Assembly: GCF_004365705.1 (NCBI RefSeq)
Contig: NZ_SOBN01000001.1
Location: 2,248,555-2,312,554, forward strand
DNA length: 64,000 bases
Reading direction: 5' to 3'
Source of the DNA: Streptomyces sp. 846.5
Lineage (GTDB): Bacteria > Actinomycetota > Actinomycetes > Streptomycetales > Streptomycetaceae
A model generated the notes under the pieces. That model searched no databases. It was not told where the DNA came from and saw only the letters and a program-made list of their open reading frames with translations. The translations under genes and the position numbers were made by a program. Positions 16,217 through 26,634 of the stretch are shown in pieces; the first letter of the stretch is position 1, and every line of letters starts with the position of its first letter.

Positions 16217-17077
16217 ATGCCCGAGGAGACGGATGTCGTCCTCTACGAGCGCCAGGACGCGACCGCCCTGGTCACCCTGAACCGCCCCGAGTACCGCAAC
16301 GCCCAGAACTCGGCCATGACCTACGCCCTCGACCGCGCCTTCTACCGGGCCGCCGACGATCCCGAGGTCAAAGTCGTGGTGCTGCGCGGCGCCGGACCGC
16401 ACTTCTCGGCCGGCCACGACATCGGCACCCCCGGGCGCGACGCCCACCTCCCGTTCGAGCGCAGGGCCTCGCTGTGGTGGGACCACTCGGAGCGGCAGGG
16501 CGCCGAGAGCCGCTACGCCCGCGAGTCCGAGGTCTACCTGGGGATGTGCCGGCGCTGGCGGGAGCTGCCCAAGCCGGTCATCGCCTCCGTCCACGGGGCC
16601 TGCGTGGCAGGCGGGTTGATGCTCGCCTGGGTGTGCGACCTGATCGTGGCCGCCGACGACGCCTTCTTCGCCGACCCGGTGGTGCGGATGGGCATCCCCG
16701 GCGTCGAGTACTTCGCCCACCCCTGGGTGCTGCCGCCGCGCATCGCCAAGGAGTTCCTCTACACCGGCGACCGGATGACCGCGCAACGGGCGTACGAGCT
16801 CGCCATGGTCAACCGGCTGGTGCCGCGCGCCGAACTGCACCGGGAGACCATGGCGTTGGCGGCCCGCATCGCCGAGATGCCCACCATGGGCCTGGCCCTC
16901 ACCAAGCGCGCCGTCAATCAGGCCGAGGACCTGCAGGGCCTGCACAACGGCCTGGACTCGGTCTTCGGCCTGCACCACCTCGCCCACGCCCACAACGCGG
17001 AGACCGCGAAGGACTCGCTGGGCGGGATGGACGCCCGCTCCATGAAGGCCGCGAACCAAGCGCAGGACAAGAGCTGA
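16217..17077 (+). CDS. Enoyl-CoA hydratase/isomerase family protein
   Basis: A protein of 286 residues with the crotonase fold. Oxyanion-hole segments are GPHFSAGHDIGTPGRD and GACVAGGLMLAWVCDL. The ATG at 16217 follows GGAAGGAGGG. The frame is open further upstream but that part overlaps the operator. It is the first gene of a rightward unit with the two acyl-CoA dehydrogenases, and its stop overlaps the next ATG by one base. It probably hydrates an unsaturated CoA ester made by them. The exact mycobacterial counterpart is not clear to me. Confidence 0.85.
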   Translation: MPEETDVVLYERQDATALVTLNRPEYRNAQNSAMTYALDRAFYRAADDPEVKVVVLRGAGPHFSAGHDIGTPGRDAHLPFERRASLWWDHSERQGAESRYARESEVYLGMCRRWRELPKPVIASVHGACVAGGLMLAWVCDLIVAADDAFFADPVVRMGIPGVEYFAHPWVLPPRIAKEFLYTGDRMTAQRAYELAMVNRLVPRAELHRETMALAARIAEMPTMGLALTKRAVNQAEDLQGLHNGLDSVFGLHHLAHAHNAETAKDSLGGMDARSMKAANQAQDKS

Positions 17078-18228
17078 TGGATCTTCAGATCAGCGCTGAG
17101 GACCAGGAGTTCCGCGCCGAGGCCCGTGACTGGCTGCACCGGCACGTCCCGGCGCGCCGGCTGCCCTCGCTGGAGACCGGGGCCGGCTTCGCCGCGCACC
17201 GCGCCTGGGAGCAGGAACTCCACGCGGACCGCTGGTCCGTGGTCTCCTGGCCGCAGCAGTACGGCGGCCGGGACGCCTCACTGCTGCGCTGGCTGCTCTT
17301 CGAGGAGGAGTACTACGCCGCCGGGGCGCCCGGCCGGGTCAGCCAGAACGGCATCAACCTGCTCGCCCCGACCCTGTTCGAGCACGGCACCGAGGAGCAA
17401 CGGGCCCGCATCCTCCCGGAGATGGCGAGCGGAGCGACCGTCTGGGCCCAGGCCTGGTCCGAGCCCGGCGCCGGCAGCGACCTGGCCGCCCTGCGCTCCA
17501 CCGCCACCCGCACCGAGGGCGGCTGGCTGCTGGACGGCGCCAAGACCTGGTCCTCCCGGGCCGCCTTCGCCGACCGCGCCTTCGGCCTGTTCCGCTCCAT
17601 TCCGGTCGAGCAGTCCGGGGCCCGGCACCGCGGTCTCAGCTACCTGATGTTCCCGCTGGACGCACCGGGGGTGACGGTGCGTCCGATCGGCCGACTGGAC
17701 GGCAAGCCCGCCTTCGCCGAGATCTTCCTGGACGGCGTCTTCGTCCCGGACCGCGACGTGATCGGCGAGGCCGGGCAGGGCTGGCGGGCGGCGATGAGCA
17801 CGGCCGGCAACGAGCGCGGACTGACCCTGCGCAGCCCGGGGCGCTTTCTGGCCGCCGCCGACCGGCTGGTGGAGCTCTGGCGCCAGGTCGGCGACCCCGG
17901 CGACACGGCGATGGCCGAGCGGGTCGCCGACGCGGTGATCGGCGCGCGGGCCTACCAGCTGTCCGCCTTCGCGGCGGCCTCGGGCGACGGCGGGCCGACC
18001 GGGGCGGCGTCCAGCCTGAACAAACTGCACTGGTCCGAGCTGGATCTGACGCTCCATGAGACGGCGCTCGATCTGCTGGGCCCCGACGGCGAGTTGGCCG
18101 ATGTCGAGGACTGGTCCGAGGGCTATGTCTTCGCCCTGGCCGGTCCGATCTACGGCGGCACCAACGAGATCCAGCGGGACATCGTCGCCGAGCGGCTGCT
18201 CGGCCTGCCGAAGGGGCGGCGCGGATGA
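17077..18228 (+). CDS. fadE31: Acyl-CoA dehydrogenase, FadE31-like
   Basis: A protein of 383 residues with the full three-part acyl-CoA dehydrogenase layout. Flavin- and substrate-binding motifs are WAQAWSEPGAGSDLAALRST, KTWSSRAAFADRAFGLFRS and PIYGGTNEIQRDIVAERLLG. The stretch FEEEYYAAGAPGRVSQNG and other segments resemble mycobacterial FadE31 of the KstR2 regulon. It overlaps the shorter dehydrogenase downstream by GTGA/ATGA-type coupling. Such pairs form heterotetramers in steroid catabolism. Confidence 0.85.
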   Translation: MDLQISAEDQEFRAEARDWLHRHVPARRLPSLETGAGFAAHRAWEQELHADRWSVVSWPQQYGGRDASLLRWLLFEEEYYAAGAPGRVSQNGINLLAPTLFEHGTEEQRARILPEMASGATVWAQAWSEPGAGSDLAALRSTATRTEGGWLLDGAKTWSSRAAFADRAFGLFRSIPVEQSGARHRGLSYLMFPLDAPGVTVRPIGRLDGKPAFAEIFLDGVFVPDRDVIGEAGQGWRAAMSTAGNERGLTLRSPGRFLAAADRLVELWRQVGDPGDTAMAERVADAVIGARAYQLSAFAAASGDGGPTGAASSLNKLHWSELDLTLHETALDLLGPDGELADVEDWSEGYVFALAGPIYGGTNEIQRDIVAERLLGLPKGRRG

Positions 18229-19202
18229 GGTTCGTTCTCGACACCGAGCAGCGGGACTTCGCCGCCAGCCTGGACGCGCTGCTGTCCGCCGCCGCCGTCC
18301 CGACCGTGGTCCGGGCCCGCGCCGCCGGGGACGACGCACCGCTGCGGGCGCTGTGGCGGCGGCTCGGCGACGCCGGGGTGTTCGCCCTCGCAGTGCCCGA
18401 GGAGTTCGGCGGCAGCGGCCTGCTTCCGGTCGAACTGGTGCTCTGCTGCGTCGAGTTGGGACGCCACGGGATGCCCGGACCACTGGCCGAGACCTTCGCG
18501 GCGAGCACCCTGCTGACGGGCACGGATCACGCGAGGCTGCTCCCCGGCGTGGCATCGGGGCAGGTGATCCTCTCCCTGGCCGCCGACGGCGGCCATGCCG
18601 CCGACCCCGACCTGGCCGACGCCGTGCTGCGGATCGGCGAGGGCAAGGCGCCGCTGCGCCAGTCCCTGGACCCGGCCCGCCGGGTGGGCCTGCCGGACGA
18701 CGCGATCGGCATCAGCGCCGGTCCCGGCACAACGCGGGCCACCGAGTTGGCCGCGCTCGCGACCGCAGCCCTCGCCCTGGGCGCCGGCCGCCACCTCCTC
18801 GCCGCCACCGTCGAGTACGCCAGGACCCGCACCCAGTTCGGCACCCCCATCGGCGGCTTCCAGGCCGTCAAGCACCGGCTCGCCGACGTGCTGCTCCAAC
18901 TCGACTTCGCCGAACCGCTGTTGTACGGGGCCGCGGTCGCCGTCCAGGACGCCGCGGCGGACACGGACGTCGCGATCGCGGCGGCCAAGGCCGCCTGCGG
19001 TGAGGCCGGCTACGCCGCCGCCAGGGCCGCGCTGCAGCTGCACGGCGCGATCGGCTACACCGACGAGTTCGACCTCTCACTGTGGATCCGCCGCGCCCGG
19101 GTGCTGCGCAACGCCTGGGGCACCCCGTCCGCCTGCCGCCGAAAGGTCCTGTACAGCCGGGAAAGCCGAGAGGGGCGCCGCCCGGACCGCCTGGTGAGGT
19201 AG
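18225..19202 (+). CDS. fadE32: Acyl-CoA dehydrogenase, FadE32-like partner subunit
   Basis: A protein of 325 residues, shorter than a standard acyl-CoA dehydrogenase. The N-terminal helical domain (RFVLDTEQRDFAASLDALLS) and C-terminal domain (RTRTQFGTPIGGFQAVKHRLAD, LQLHGAIGYTDEFDLSLWIR) are present, but the central beta domain is compact. In mycobacteria FadE32 and FadE33 are short subunits that pair with FadE31. The start overlaps the fadE31-like stop by four bases. It is the last gene of the island on this strand. Confidence 0.82.
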   Translation: MRFVLDTEQRDFAASLDALLSAAAVPTVVRARAAGDDAPLRALWRRLGDAGVFALAVPEEFGGSGLLPVELVLCCVELGRHGMPGPLAETFAASTLLTGTDHARLLPGVASGQVILSLAADGGHAADPDLADAVLRIGEGKAPLRQSLDPARRVGLPDDAIGISAGPGTTRATELAALATAALALGAGRHLLAATVEYARTRTQFGTPIGGFQAVKHRLADVLLQLDFAEPLLYGAAVAVQDAAADTDVAIAAAKAACGEAGYAAARAALQLHGAIGYTDEFDLSLWIRRARVLRNAWGTPSACRRKVLYSRESREGRRPDRLVR

Positions 19203-19245
19203 GTGTCCGGGGCGGACGCCCCTGCGTACGTGGTGCTCCTGCTGC

Positions 19246-19581
19246 TCAGATCTCCCCGCGCAGCTTGGCCAGCGCCTCAGCGAGGATCGCCTCGCCGTCG
19301 GCGTCGCTGCGGCGCTCGCGGACATACGCGAGGTGGGTCTTGTAGGGCTCGGTACGCGGCGGAGCAGGCGGGTTCTCTTCGTCCTGCCCGGCCGGGAATC
19401 CGCAACGGGGGCAGTCCCAGGTGTCCGGGATCTGCGCGTCGGAGGCGAACGACGGGCGGGTCTCATGCCCGTTGGCACACCAGAAGGAGATACGGAGCCG
19501 AGGAGCGGACTCGCCGCGCTCGGCTTCCCCCATGGGGCCTGCCCCGACCCTGCTGCCACGGATGGCGTTGCCACTTGCCAC
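19246..19581 (-). CDS. rbpA: RNA polymerase-binding protein RbpA
   Basis: A protein of 111 residues, nearly identical in plan to streptomycete RbpA. It begins MASGNAIRGSRVGAGPMGEA (GTG start at 19581, AGGGAG upstream) and carries paired cysteines in FWCANGHE and CPRCGFPAG. RbpA binds RNA polymerase and the principal sigma factor and stabilises open complexes. The longer frame upstream to 19749 is not supported. It converges with the fadE32-like gene. Confidence 0.95.
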   Translation of the reverse strand: MASGNAIRGSRVGAGPMGEAERGESAPRLRISFWCANGHETRPSFASDAQIPDTWDCPRCGFPAGQDEENPPAPPRTEPYKTHLAYVRERRSDADGEAILAEALAKLRGEI

Positions 19582-19735
19582 GGTCTGACTCCCTGCGTGC
19601 TGGTGCGTTGCGATAGTCACGTGGGAGTGGTTCGCGCCCCAGAGGCCCGGCCCCCACTGTGTCCCGTCGCCCCCCTTCTCCGACGGAGTCGTCCCAGTGT
19701 ACGGAGCGCATAAGTGCCGCCCGACACCGCCACCG

Positions 19736-19749
19736 GTGACAACTGTCAC
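19736..19749. promoter_or_regulatory. Inverted repeat upstream of rbpA
   Basis: GTGACA (19736-19741) and TGTCAC (19744-19749) form a perfect 6-bp inverted repeat with a two-base centre, in the 248-base gap between secG and rbpA. It could be a regulator site for rbpA. I find no sigma-R-type GGAAT/GTT promoter here. Confidence 0.3.
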
Positions 19750-19829
19750 TCATGATAAGCGGCCGGGCGACACTCCGTCAGCTTTCGCGGCAGGGGTGCT
19801 GCGCAGAGGTTCTGCCCGCAGCGGGCTGA

Positions 19830-20069
19830 TCAGCCATTCTTGGCCTTCAGCAGCAGCGACAGAATGATGATGCAGGCGAACCAACCGATACCCATGAAGA
19901 TGGTGATGCGGTCGAGGTTGCGCTCGGCGACGGCAGAGCCACCGCCGGTGGAGGACATACCGCCACCGAACATGTCAGAAAGACCGCCGCCCTTGCCCTT
20001 GTGCAGCAGGACGAGGACGACCATCATCACGCTGAAGAAGATCAGCGCGATCGAGAAGCCGAGGATCAC
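19830..20069 (-). CDS. secG: Preprotein translocase subunit SecG
   Basis: A protein of 79 residues with two membrane helices (LGFSIALIFFSVMMVVLVLL and ITIFMGIGWFACIIILSLLL) flanking the conserved HKGKGGGLSDMFGGG loop. It is the accessory subunit of the SecYEG channel. I chose the GTG at 20069, which gives the usual family length. The frame is open to 20156 but the extra residues are not SecG-like. The secG-tpiA-pgk-gap order is common in actinobacteria. Confidence 0.93.
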   Translation of the reverse strand: MILGFSIALIFFSVMMVVLVLLHKGKGGGLSDMFGGGMSSTGGGSAVAERNLDRITIFMGIGWFACIIILSLLLKAKNG

Positions 20070-20170
20070 GGCGGGACCAATCTCTCGTAATCGATGTGTG
20101 AAGCTGTGACGCAGGGCCGGGTCGACAGATCCTGATCCGTCGTCCCGACCCTGCATACTCTAGACCGGTG

Positions 20171-20959
20171 TCAGCCTACTGCCTGGTCCCGGTAGCGAAC
20201 GATCTTCACGAACTCTTCCGGATCCAGTGCCGCGCCGCCGATCAGGGCACCGTCGACGTCCGGCTTGGCCATGATCCCGGCCGCGTTCGAGGACTTCACC
20301 GAGCCGCCGTAGAGCACCCGGACCTTGTCCGCCAGCTCCTGGCTGTAGAGCTCGGCCAACCGGACCCGGATCGCGCCGCAGACCTCCTGGGCGTCCTCGG
20401 GGGTGGCGACCTCGCCGGTGCCGATGGCCCACACCGGCTCGTACGCCACCACGATCGACTCGGCGTCCTCGGCCGGCACGCCGTCCAGCGCGCCGTCCAG
20501 CTGCGCCAGGGTGTAGGAGACCTGCTTGCCGGCCTTGCGCACGTCCAGGCCCTCGCCGACGCAGAGGATCGGCACGATGCCGTTCCGGAACGCGGCCTTG
20601 ACCTTGGCGTTGACGATCGGCTTGGTCTCGCCGTGGTACTCGCGCCGCTCCGAGTGCCCGATGGCCACATAGGTGCACTTCAGCTTGGACAGCATCGGCC
20701 CGGAGATCTCACCGGTGTAGGCACCGGAGTCCTGGGCGGAGATGTCCTGGGCGCCGTACTTGATCTTCATCTTGTCGCCGTCGACCAGGGTCTGCACCGA
20801 GCGCAGATCCGTGAACGGCGGCAGGACGGCGACCTCGACGGCCGCGTAGTCCTTGTCGTTGAGCGCGAAGAAGAGCTTCTGGGTGTGGGCGATGGCCTCA
20901 AGGTGGTTGAGGTTCATCTTCCAGTTGCCCGCCATCAGCGGGGTGCGTGCAGCAGTCAT
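20171..20959 (-). CDS. tpiA: Triosephosphate isomerase
   Basis: A protein of 262 residues that interconverts dihydroxyacetone phosphate and glyceraldehyde 3-phosphate. It has [11 protein letters not shown] with the catalytic lysine, AIGHSERRE with the catalytic histidine, [12 protein letters not shown] with the catalytic glutamate, and [11 protein letters not shown] for phosphate binding. It starts five bases after the pgk stop, so pgk and tpiA are cotranscribed. Confidence 0.97.
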   Translation of the reverse strand: MTAARTPLMAGNWKMNLNHLEAIAHTQKLFFALNDKDYAAVEVAVLPPFTDLRSVQTLVDGDKMKIKYGAQDISAQDSGAYTGEISGPMLSKLKCTYVAIGHSERREYHGETKPIVNAKVKAAFRNGIVPILCVGEGLDVRKAGKQVSYTLAQLDGALDGVPAEDAESIVVAYEPVWAIGTGEVATPEDAQEVCGAIRVRLAELYSQELADKVRVLYGGSVKSSNAAGIMAKPDVDGALIGGAALDPEEFVKIVRYRDQAVG

Positions 20960-20964
20960 CGGGA

Positions 20965-22170
20965 TCAGTTCTCCAGTGCGGCCAGGCCGGGGAGGGTCTT
21001 GCCCTCCAGGTACTCGAGGCTGGCGCCGCCACCCGTCGAGATGTGCCCGAACTTCTTCTCGTCGAAGCCCAGGATGCGGACGGCCGCGGCCGAGTCGCCG
21101 CCGCCGACCACGGAGAACGCGTCACCGTCGGCCAGGGCCGCGGCGACGGCCCTGGTGCCCTCGGCGAAGTCGGGGTGCTCGAAGACGCCCATCGGGCCGT
21201 TCCAGAACACGGTGCTGGCGTCGGCAAGCTTCTCGGCGAACAGCTTGCCGGTGGCCGGACCGAGGTCCAGGCCCATCTTCCCGGCCGGCATCGCGTCGGC
21301 GGCGACCACCTCGAAGTCCGCGACCGGGGTCTTGGCCTTCAGGTCGGGGAAGGACGCGGAGACCGCGACGTCGACGGGGAGGACGAACTCCACACCGTTC
21401 TGCTTGGCGCGTGCCAGGTACTCCAGCACGACCGGGATCTGGTCCTCCTGCAGCAGGCTGCTGCCGACGTCGTGGCCCTGCGCCTTGAGGAAGGTGAAGG
21501 CCATGCCGCCGCCGATGAGGATCCGGTCGGCCTTGCCCAGCAGGTTGTCGATCACACCGAGCTTGTCGGAGACCTTGGAGCCGCCGAGGACGACCACATA
21601 GGGGCGGTCGACCTGCTCGGTCAGCCGCTTGAGCACGCCGACCTCGGTGGCGATCAGCAGACCGACCGCGTGCGGAAGGCGGGCCGGGAGGTCGTAGACC
21701 GAGGCGTGCTTGCGGTGCACGGCGCCGAAGCCGTCGCCCACGTAGACGTCGGCGAGGGCGGCCAACTGGTCCGCGAAGGCGCCGCGCTCGGCGTCGTCCT
21801 TGCTGGTCTCGCCGGCGTTGAAGCGCAGGTTCTCCAGCAGCGCGACCTGGCCGTCCGCCAGGCCGGCCGCGACCGCGGCGGCGCTGTCGCCGACGGTGTC
21901 GGTCGCGAAGGCGACGTCCTGGCCGAGGATCTGGCTCAGCCGTACCGCGACCGGGGCCAGGCTGAACTGGGGGTCGGGCGCGCCCTTGGGGCGGCCCAGG
22001 TGGGAGGCGACGATCACCTTGGCGCCGGCCGCGACCAGCTTGGCGATGGACGGCGCGACGGCGCGGATCCGGCCGTCGTCGGTGATGTCGGTGCCGGACA
22101 GCGGCACATTGAGGTCGGCGCGGACGAATACCCGCTTGCCCGCGACGTCGAGGTCGTCGATGGTCTGCAC
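20965..22170 (-). CDS. pgk: Phosphoglycerate kinase
   Basis: A protein of 401 residues, typical size. It makes ATP from 1,3-bisphosphoglycerate. The N-terminal substrate motif is [13 protein letters not shown], with ASHLGRPKG nearby. Nucleotide-binding motifs are [18 protein letters not shown] and [16 protein letters not shown]. It lies between gap and tpiA. A 13-bp hairpin separates it from gap, which may reduce read-through and set different levels of the two enzymes. Confidence 0.97.
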   Translation of the reverse strand: MQTIDDLDVAGKRVFVRADLNVPLSGTDITDDGRIRAVAPSIAKLVAAGAKVIVASHLGRPKGAPDPQFSLAPVAVRLSQILGQDVAFATDTVGDSAAAVAAGLADGQVALLENLRFNAGETSKDDAERGAFADQLAALADVYVGDGFGAVHRKHASVYDLPARLPHAVGLLIATEVGVLKRLTEQVDRPYVVVLGGSKVSDKLGVIDNLLGKADRILIGGGMAFTFLKAQGHDVGSSLLQEDQIPVVLEYLARAKQNGVEFVLPVDVAVSASFPDLKAKTPVADFEVVAADAMPAGKMGLDLGPATGKLFAEKLADASTVFWNGPMGVFEHPDFAEGTRAVAAALADGDAFSVVGGGDSAAAVRILGFDEKKFGHISTGGGASLEYLEGKTLPGLAALEN

Positions 22171-22218
22171 GTCAGGACGCTCCTGGGAGGTTTTCGACAG
22201 TTGGACATGGAGTGACGC

Positions 22219-22256
22219 GAGCAGGACCCGGCCCCATCGGAGTCCGGGTCCTGCTC
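22219..22256 (-). terminator. Intercistronic hairpin between gap and pgk
   Basis: A perfect inverted repeat with 13-bp arms (22219-22231 and 22244-22256) and a twelve-base loop, within the 112 bases between gap and pgk. It may be a partial terminator or an RNA processing or stability element for the gap message. Confidence 0.6.
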
Positions 22257-22282
22257 ACCTCAGCTGCTCACCGTGCCGCTCG

Positions 22283-23458
<1,176 letters not shown>

Positions 23459-23529
23459 TCATACGGATTTCACCGGTATTTCCGTGGATTACCGCACAGT
23501 AGGGCGCGCGAACGGGGTGGCGCCGACAC

Positions 23530-24591
23530 TCAGTGCGCGGCCAGCTCCTGGGCTCCGTACGACTCCTTGCGGTAGGACTCACTGCCGTACGCGTCCGCGC
23601 CGTAGGACTCGCCGGCGTAGGAGTCGCCCTCGGACAGGCTGTGCTCGGTGCTGGGCAGGCCCAGCTCCGACGCCCGCTTGTCCGCCATCGCCAGCAGCCG
23701 CCGGATCCGCCCGGCCACCGCGTCCTTGGTCAGCGGCGGGTCGGCCAGCGAGCCCAGTTCCTCCAGCGAGGCCTGCTTGTGCTCCATCCGCAGGCGTCCG
23801 GCCGCGGCCAGGTGCTCCGGGACCTCCTCGCCGAGGATCTCCAGCGCCCGCTGCACCCGGGCGCCCGCGGCCACCGCGGCCCGGGCCGAGCGGCGCAGGT
23901 TGGCGTCGTCGAAGTTGGCCAGCCGGTTCGCCGTCGCCCGGACCTCGCGGCGCATCCGCCGCTCCTCCCAGGCCAGCACCGACTCGTGCGCGCCCAGCCG
24001 GGTCAGCAGCGCGCCGATGGCGTCGCCGTCCCGGATCACCACCCGGTCCACCCCGCGCACCTCGCGGGCCTTGGCCGGGATGCCCAGCCGGCGGGCCGCG
24101 CCGACCAGGGCCAGCGCCGCCTCCGACCCCGGGCAGGTGATCTCCAGCGAGGAGGACCTGCCCGGCTCGGTGAGCGAGCCATGTGCCAGGAAGGCCCCGC
24201 GCCAGGCCGCCTCGGCGTCACAGGTCGCCCCGGAGACCACCGCCGGCGGAAGACCCCGGATCGGCCGTCCGCGCCCGTCCACCAGCCCGGTCTGCCGGGC
24301 CAGCAGGTCGCCGTCCTTCACCACCCGCACCACGTACCGGCTGCCGCGTCGCAGCCCGCCGGGGGCCATCACCACCAGGTCCGAGGAGTGTCCGAAGATC
24401 TCCAACAGGTCCTTGCGCAGCCGCCGTGCCGCAACGCCGGTGTCCAGCTCCGCCTCGATCACGATGCGTCCGCTCACCAGGTGCAGACCGCCCGCGAACC
24501 GCAGGATCGCCGACACCTCCGCCTTGCGGCAGCATGCCCGGGTGACGGGGAGCCGGCTGATTTCGTCCTTCACCGCTGCCGTCATCGCCAT
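23530..24591 (-). CDS. whiA: Sporulation regulator WhiA
   Basis: A protein of 353 residues. WhiA controls sporulation septation with WhiB in streptomycetes. It has the N-terminal LAGLIDADG-like domain ([20 protein letters not shown]) and the C-terminal helix-turn-helix ([36 protein letters not shown]). I keep the [12 protein letters not shown] start at 24591, which has AAGGA upstream. An ATG at 24585 would give an ATGA overlap with yvcK. The last 34 residues form an unusual tail with five repeated DSY, ESY or DAY units. Confidence 0.96.
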   Translation of the reverse strand: MAMTAAVKDEISRLPVTRACCRKAEVSAILRFAGGLHLVSGRIVIEAELDTGVAARRLRKDLLEIFGHSSDLVVMAPGGLRRGSRYVVRVVKDGDLLARQTGLVDGRGRPIRGLPPAVVSGATCDAEAAWRGAFLAHGSLTEPGRSSSLEITCPGSEAALALVGAARRLGIPAKAREVRGVDRVVIRDGDAIGALLTRLGAHESVLAWEERRMRREVRATANRLANFDDANLRRSARAAVAAGARVQRALEILGEEVPEHLAAAGRLRMEHKQASLEELGSLADPPLTKDAVAGRIRRLLAMADKRASELGLPSTEHSLSEGDSYAGESYGADAYGSESYRKESYGAQELAAH

Positions 24592-25721
24592 GGCGCGATC
24601 CTTCCATGCATCCTGAAGATCCGGTCGTACGCTGCGGCCAGAAGCTCCGGGTCGTGTCGCCCGGAGGAGCCGTTCAACGGACCGTTCTCCGCTTGGTTGT
24701 TGTCCGACTGCCCGTCCGGGGCGGCGACGTTGTCGAGTACCAGTTCGGCGCCGAGGCGTTTGGCCGCACTGCGCAGGGCCTCCGGGTCGGCCACGGTACC
24801 CGCGTTGGCGAGCACGAAGTCGACGGTGAGGTCCGGGGCGTGGGCGCCGAGCACCTCCAGGTGGCGCTGCGGAGAGAAGCCCTCGGTCTCGCCGGGCTGC
24901 GCCACCAGGTTGAGCGCCAGCACCTTCCGGGACCGGGTCTGCACCAGGGCGTCGCGCAGGTCAGGGATCATCAGATGCGGCAGCACGCTGGTGAACCAGG
25001 AGCCCGGGCCCAGCACCACCCAGTCCGCCTCGCGCACCGCGGCGACCGCCTCGGGCACCGCCGGCGGGTCGTGCGGTAGCAACCGCACCGACTCCACCTC
25101 GCCCGGGGTGACCGCGACTTCGGCCTGCCCGCGCACGGTGGACAGCCGCTCGGGGTCCTCCGGGTCGAGACCCCGTACGGTGGCCTCGATGTCCAGCGGC
25201 ACCGCGGACATGGGCAGCACCCGGCCGTGTGCGCCGAGCAGCCTGCCGACGTACTCCAGGGCCTCGACCGGGTCGCCGAGCTTCTCCCACAGGGCCACGA
25301 TCAGCAGGTTCCCCACGGCGTGGCCGTGCAGTTCGCCGTCGCTCTGGAAGCGGTGCTGGATCACCTCGGACCAGGTCCGGCCCCAGTCGTCGTCACCGCA
25401 CAGCGCGGCCAGCGCCTTGCGCAGGTCCCCTGGCGGCAGCACGCCCAACTCGGCGCGCAGCCGCCCGCTGGAGCCACCGTCGTCGGCGACGGTGACCACG
25501 GCGGTGAGGTCTCCGGTGAGTCTGCGCAGCGCCCGCAGCGAGGCCGCCAGGCCCTGTCCGCCGCCGAGCGCGGTGATCCTCGGAGCGCCTCGGCGTCGCG
25601 CCTGCTGCCGTCCAGCAACGATGTGTGACGCCACCCGTGCCCCTGTCCTGTCCGCTGCGCTCCAATGTTCCGGGGCCCGAGGCCCCGCACCCCTGCGAAC
25701 TGCCGAGGTGGTGGGCCTCAC
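24582..25721 (-). CDS. yvcK: YvcK-like gluconeogenesis factor (CofD-like fold)
   Basis: Up to 379 residues. The nucleotide-sugar-binding core includes [32 protein letters not shown] and [16 protein letters not shown]. YvcK proteins bind UDP-sugars and link carbon status to cell-wall synthesis. The gene lies between rapZ and whiA, a conserved block from firmicutes to actinobacteria. The GTG start at 25721 has no good ribosome binding site. A GTG at 25634 would remove a poorly conserved basic N-terminus, so the start is uncertain. Confidence 0.9.
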   Translation of the reverse strand: MRPTTSAVRRGAGPRAPEHWSAADRTGARVASHIVAGRQQARRRGAPRITALGGGQGLAASLRALRRLTGDLTAVVTVADDGGSSGRLRAELGVLPPGDLRKALAALCGDDDWGRTWSEVIQHRFQSDGELHGHAVGNLLIVALWEKLGDPVEALEYVGRLLGAHGRVLPMSAVPLDIEATVRGLDPEDPERLSTVRGQAEVAVTPGEVESVRLLPHDPPAVPEAVAAVREADWVVLGPGSWFTSVLPHLMIPDLRDALVQTRSRKVLALNLVAQPGETEGFSPQRHLEVLGAHAPDLTVDFVLANAGTVADPEALRSAAKRLGAELVLDNVAAPDGQSDNNQAENGPLNGSSGRHDPELLAAAYDRIFRMHGRIAPWR

Positions 25722-25752
25722 CGAAACCGGGACCGCTCAGCGAACCTGAGTC

Positions 25753-26634
25753 CTACTCGCGCCCCATGTCCCGGTGCACCAGCACCGTCTCCAGCCCGTC
25801 GGCGATCAGCCGTTTCGCCAGCCGTTCCGACATCGCGACGCTGCGGTGCTTCCCTCCGGTGCAGCCTACGGCAAGTGTCATGTAGCGCTTGCCCTCCCGG
25901 CGATAGCCCTCGGTGACGATCCTGAGGAGATCGGCGTACTGGTCCAGGAACTCCTTGGCGCCCGGCTGGTCGAAGACATAGCGGGCCACCTCCTCGTCCG
26001 TCCCGGTGCGCGGGCGCAGCTCCGGGACCCAGTGCGGATTGGGCAGGAACCGGCAGTCCACGACCAGGTCGGCGTCGACCGGCAGGCCGTACTTGAAGCC
26101 GAAGGACATCACCGTGGCGCGGAGCTGCGGCTCCTGGTCGTCGGAGAACTGGGCGTCCATCTTGGCGCGCAGCTCATGGACGTTGAGGCTGGAGGTGTCG
26201 ATCACCAGGTCGGCCTCGCCGCGCAGGTCGCGCAGCAGGGTGCGCTCCTGTTCGATGCCGTCCACGATGCGCCCGTCGCCCTGCAGCGGATGCGGGCGGC
26301 GCACGCTCTCGAACCGGCGCACCAGCGCGTCGTCGGATGCCTCCAGGAACAGCACCCGCAGCCGGACGCCGCGCCGCTCCAGGTCCTCCAGCGAGGCCAG
26401 CAGGTCGTCGAAGAAGCTGCGGCCGCGCACGTCCACGACAGCGCCTATCCGCGCCACCGCGCCCTGCGAGCGGGCGCCCAGGTCGACCATCGTCGGTATC
26501 AGCGACGGCGGCAGGTTGTCGACGACGAACCAGCCGAGGTCCTCCAGGCATTTCGCGGCCGTACTGCGGCCGGCCCCGGACATGCCGGAGATGATCACCA
26601 GCTCGGGTACGGTCTCACCGCCGGACTCACTCAC
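25753..26634 (-). CDS. rapZ: RapZ-family nucleotide-binding protein
   Basis: A protein of 293 residues. The Walker A motif is [11 protein letters not shown]. The C-terminal domain has IGCTGG-like [18 protein letters not shown], typical of the family. In enterobacteria RapZ controls glmS through small RNAs. In actinomycetes the role is not settled. The GTG start overlaps the uvrC stop by four bases and has GGGGAG upstream. Confidence 0.93.
   Translation of the reverse strand: MSESGGETVPELVIISGMSGAGRSTAAKCLEDLGWFVVDNLPPSLIPTMVDLGARSQGAVARIGAVVDVRGRSFFDDLLASLEDLERRGVRLRVLFLEASDDALVRRFESVRRPHPLQGDGRIVDGIEQERTLLRDLRGEADLVIDTSSLNVHELRAKMDAQFSDDQEPQLRATVMSFGFKYGLPVDADLVVDCRFLPNPHWVPELRPRTGTDEEVARYVFDQPGAKEFLDQYADLLRIVTEGYRREGKRYMTLAVGCTGGKHRSVAMSERLAKRLIADGLETVLVHRDMGRE

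Noticed and set aside
19209-19222. Hairpin GGGGC/GCCCC after the fadE32-like gene
   Set aside because: Only five pairs, too short to call a terminator.
19582-19829. A sigma-R promoter upstream of rbpA
   Set aside because: rbpA is known to respond to disulfide stress in Streptomyces, but I could not find a GGAAT-N18-GTT pattern on the minus strand here.
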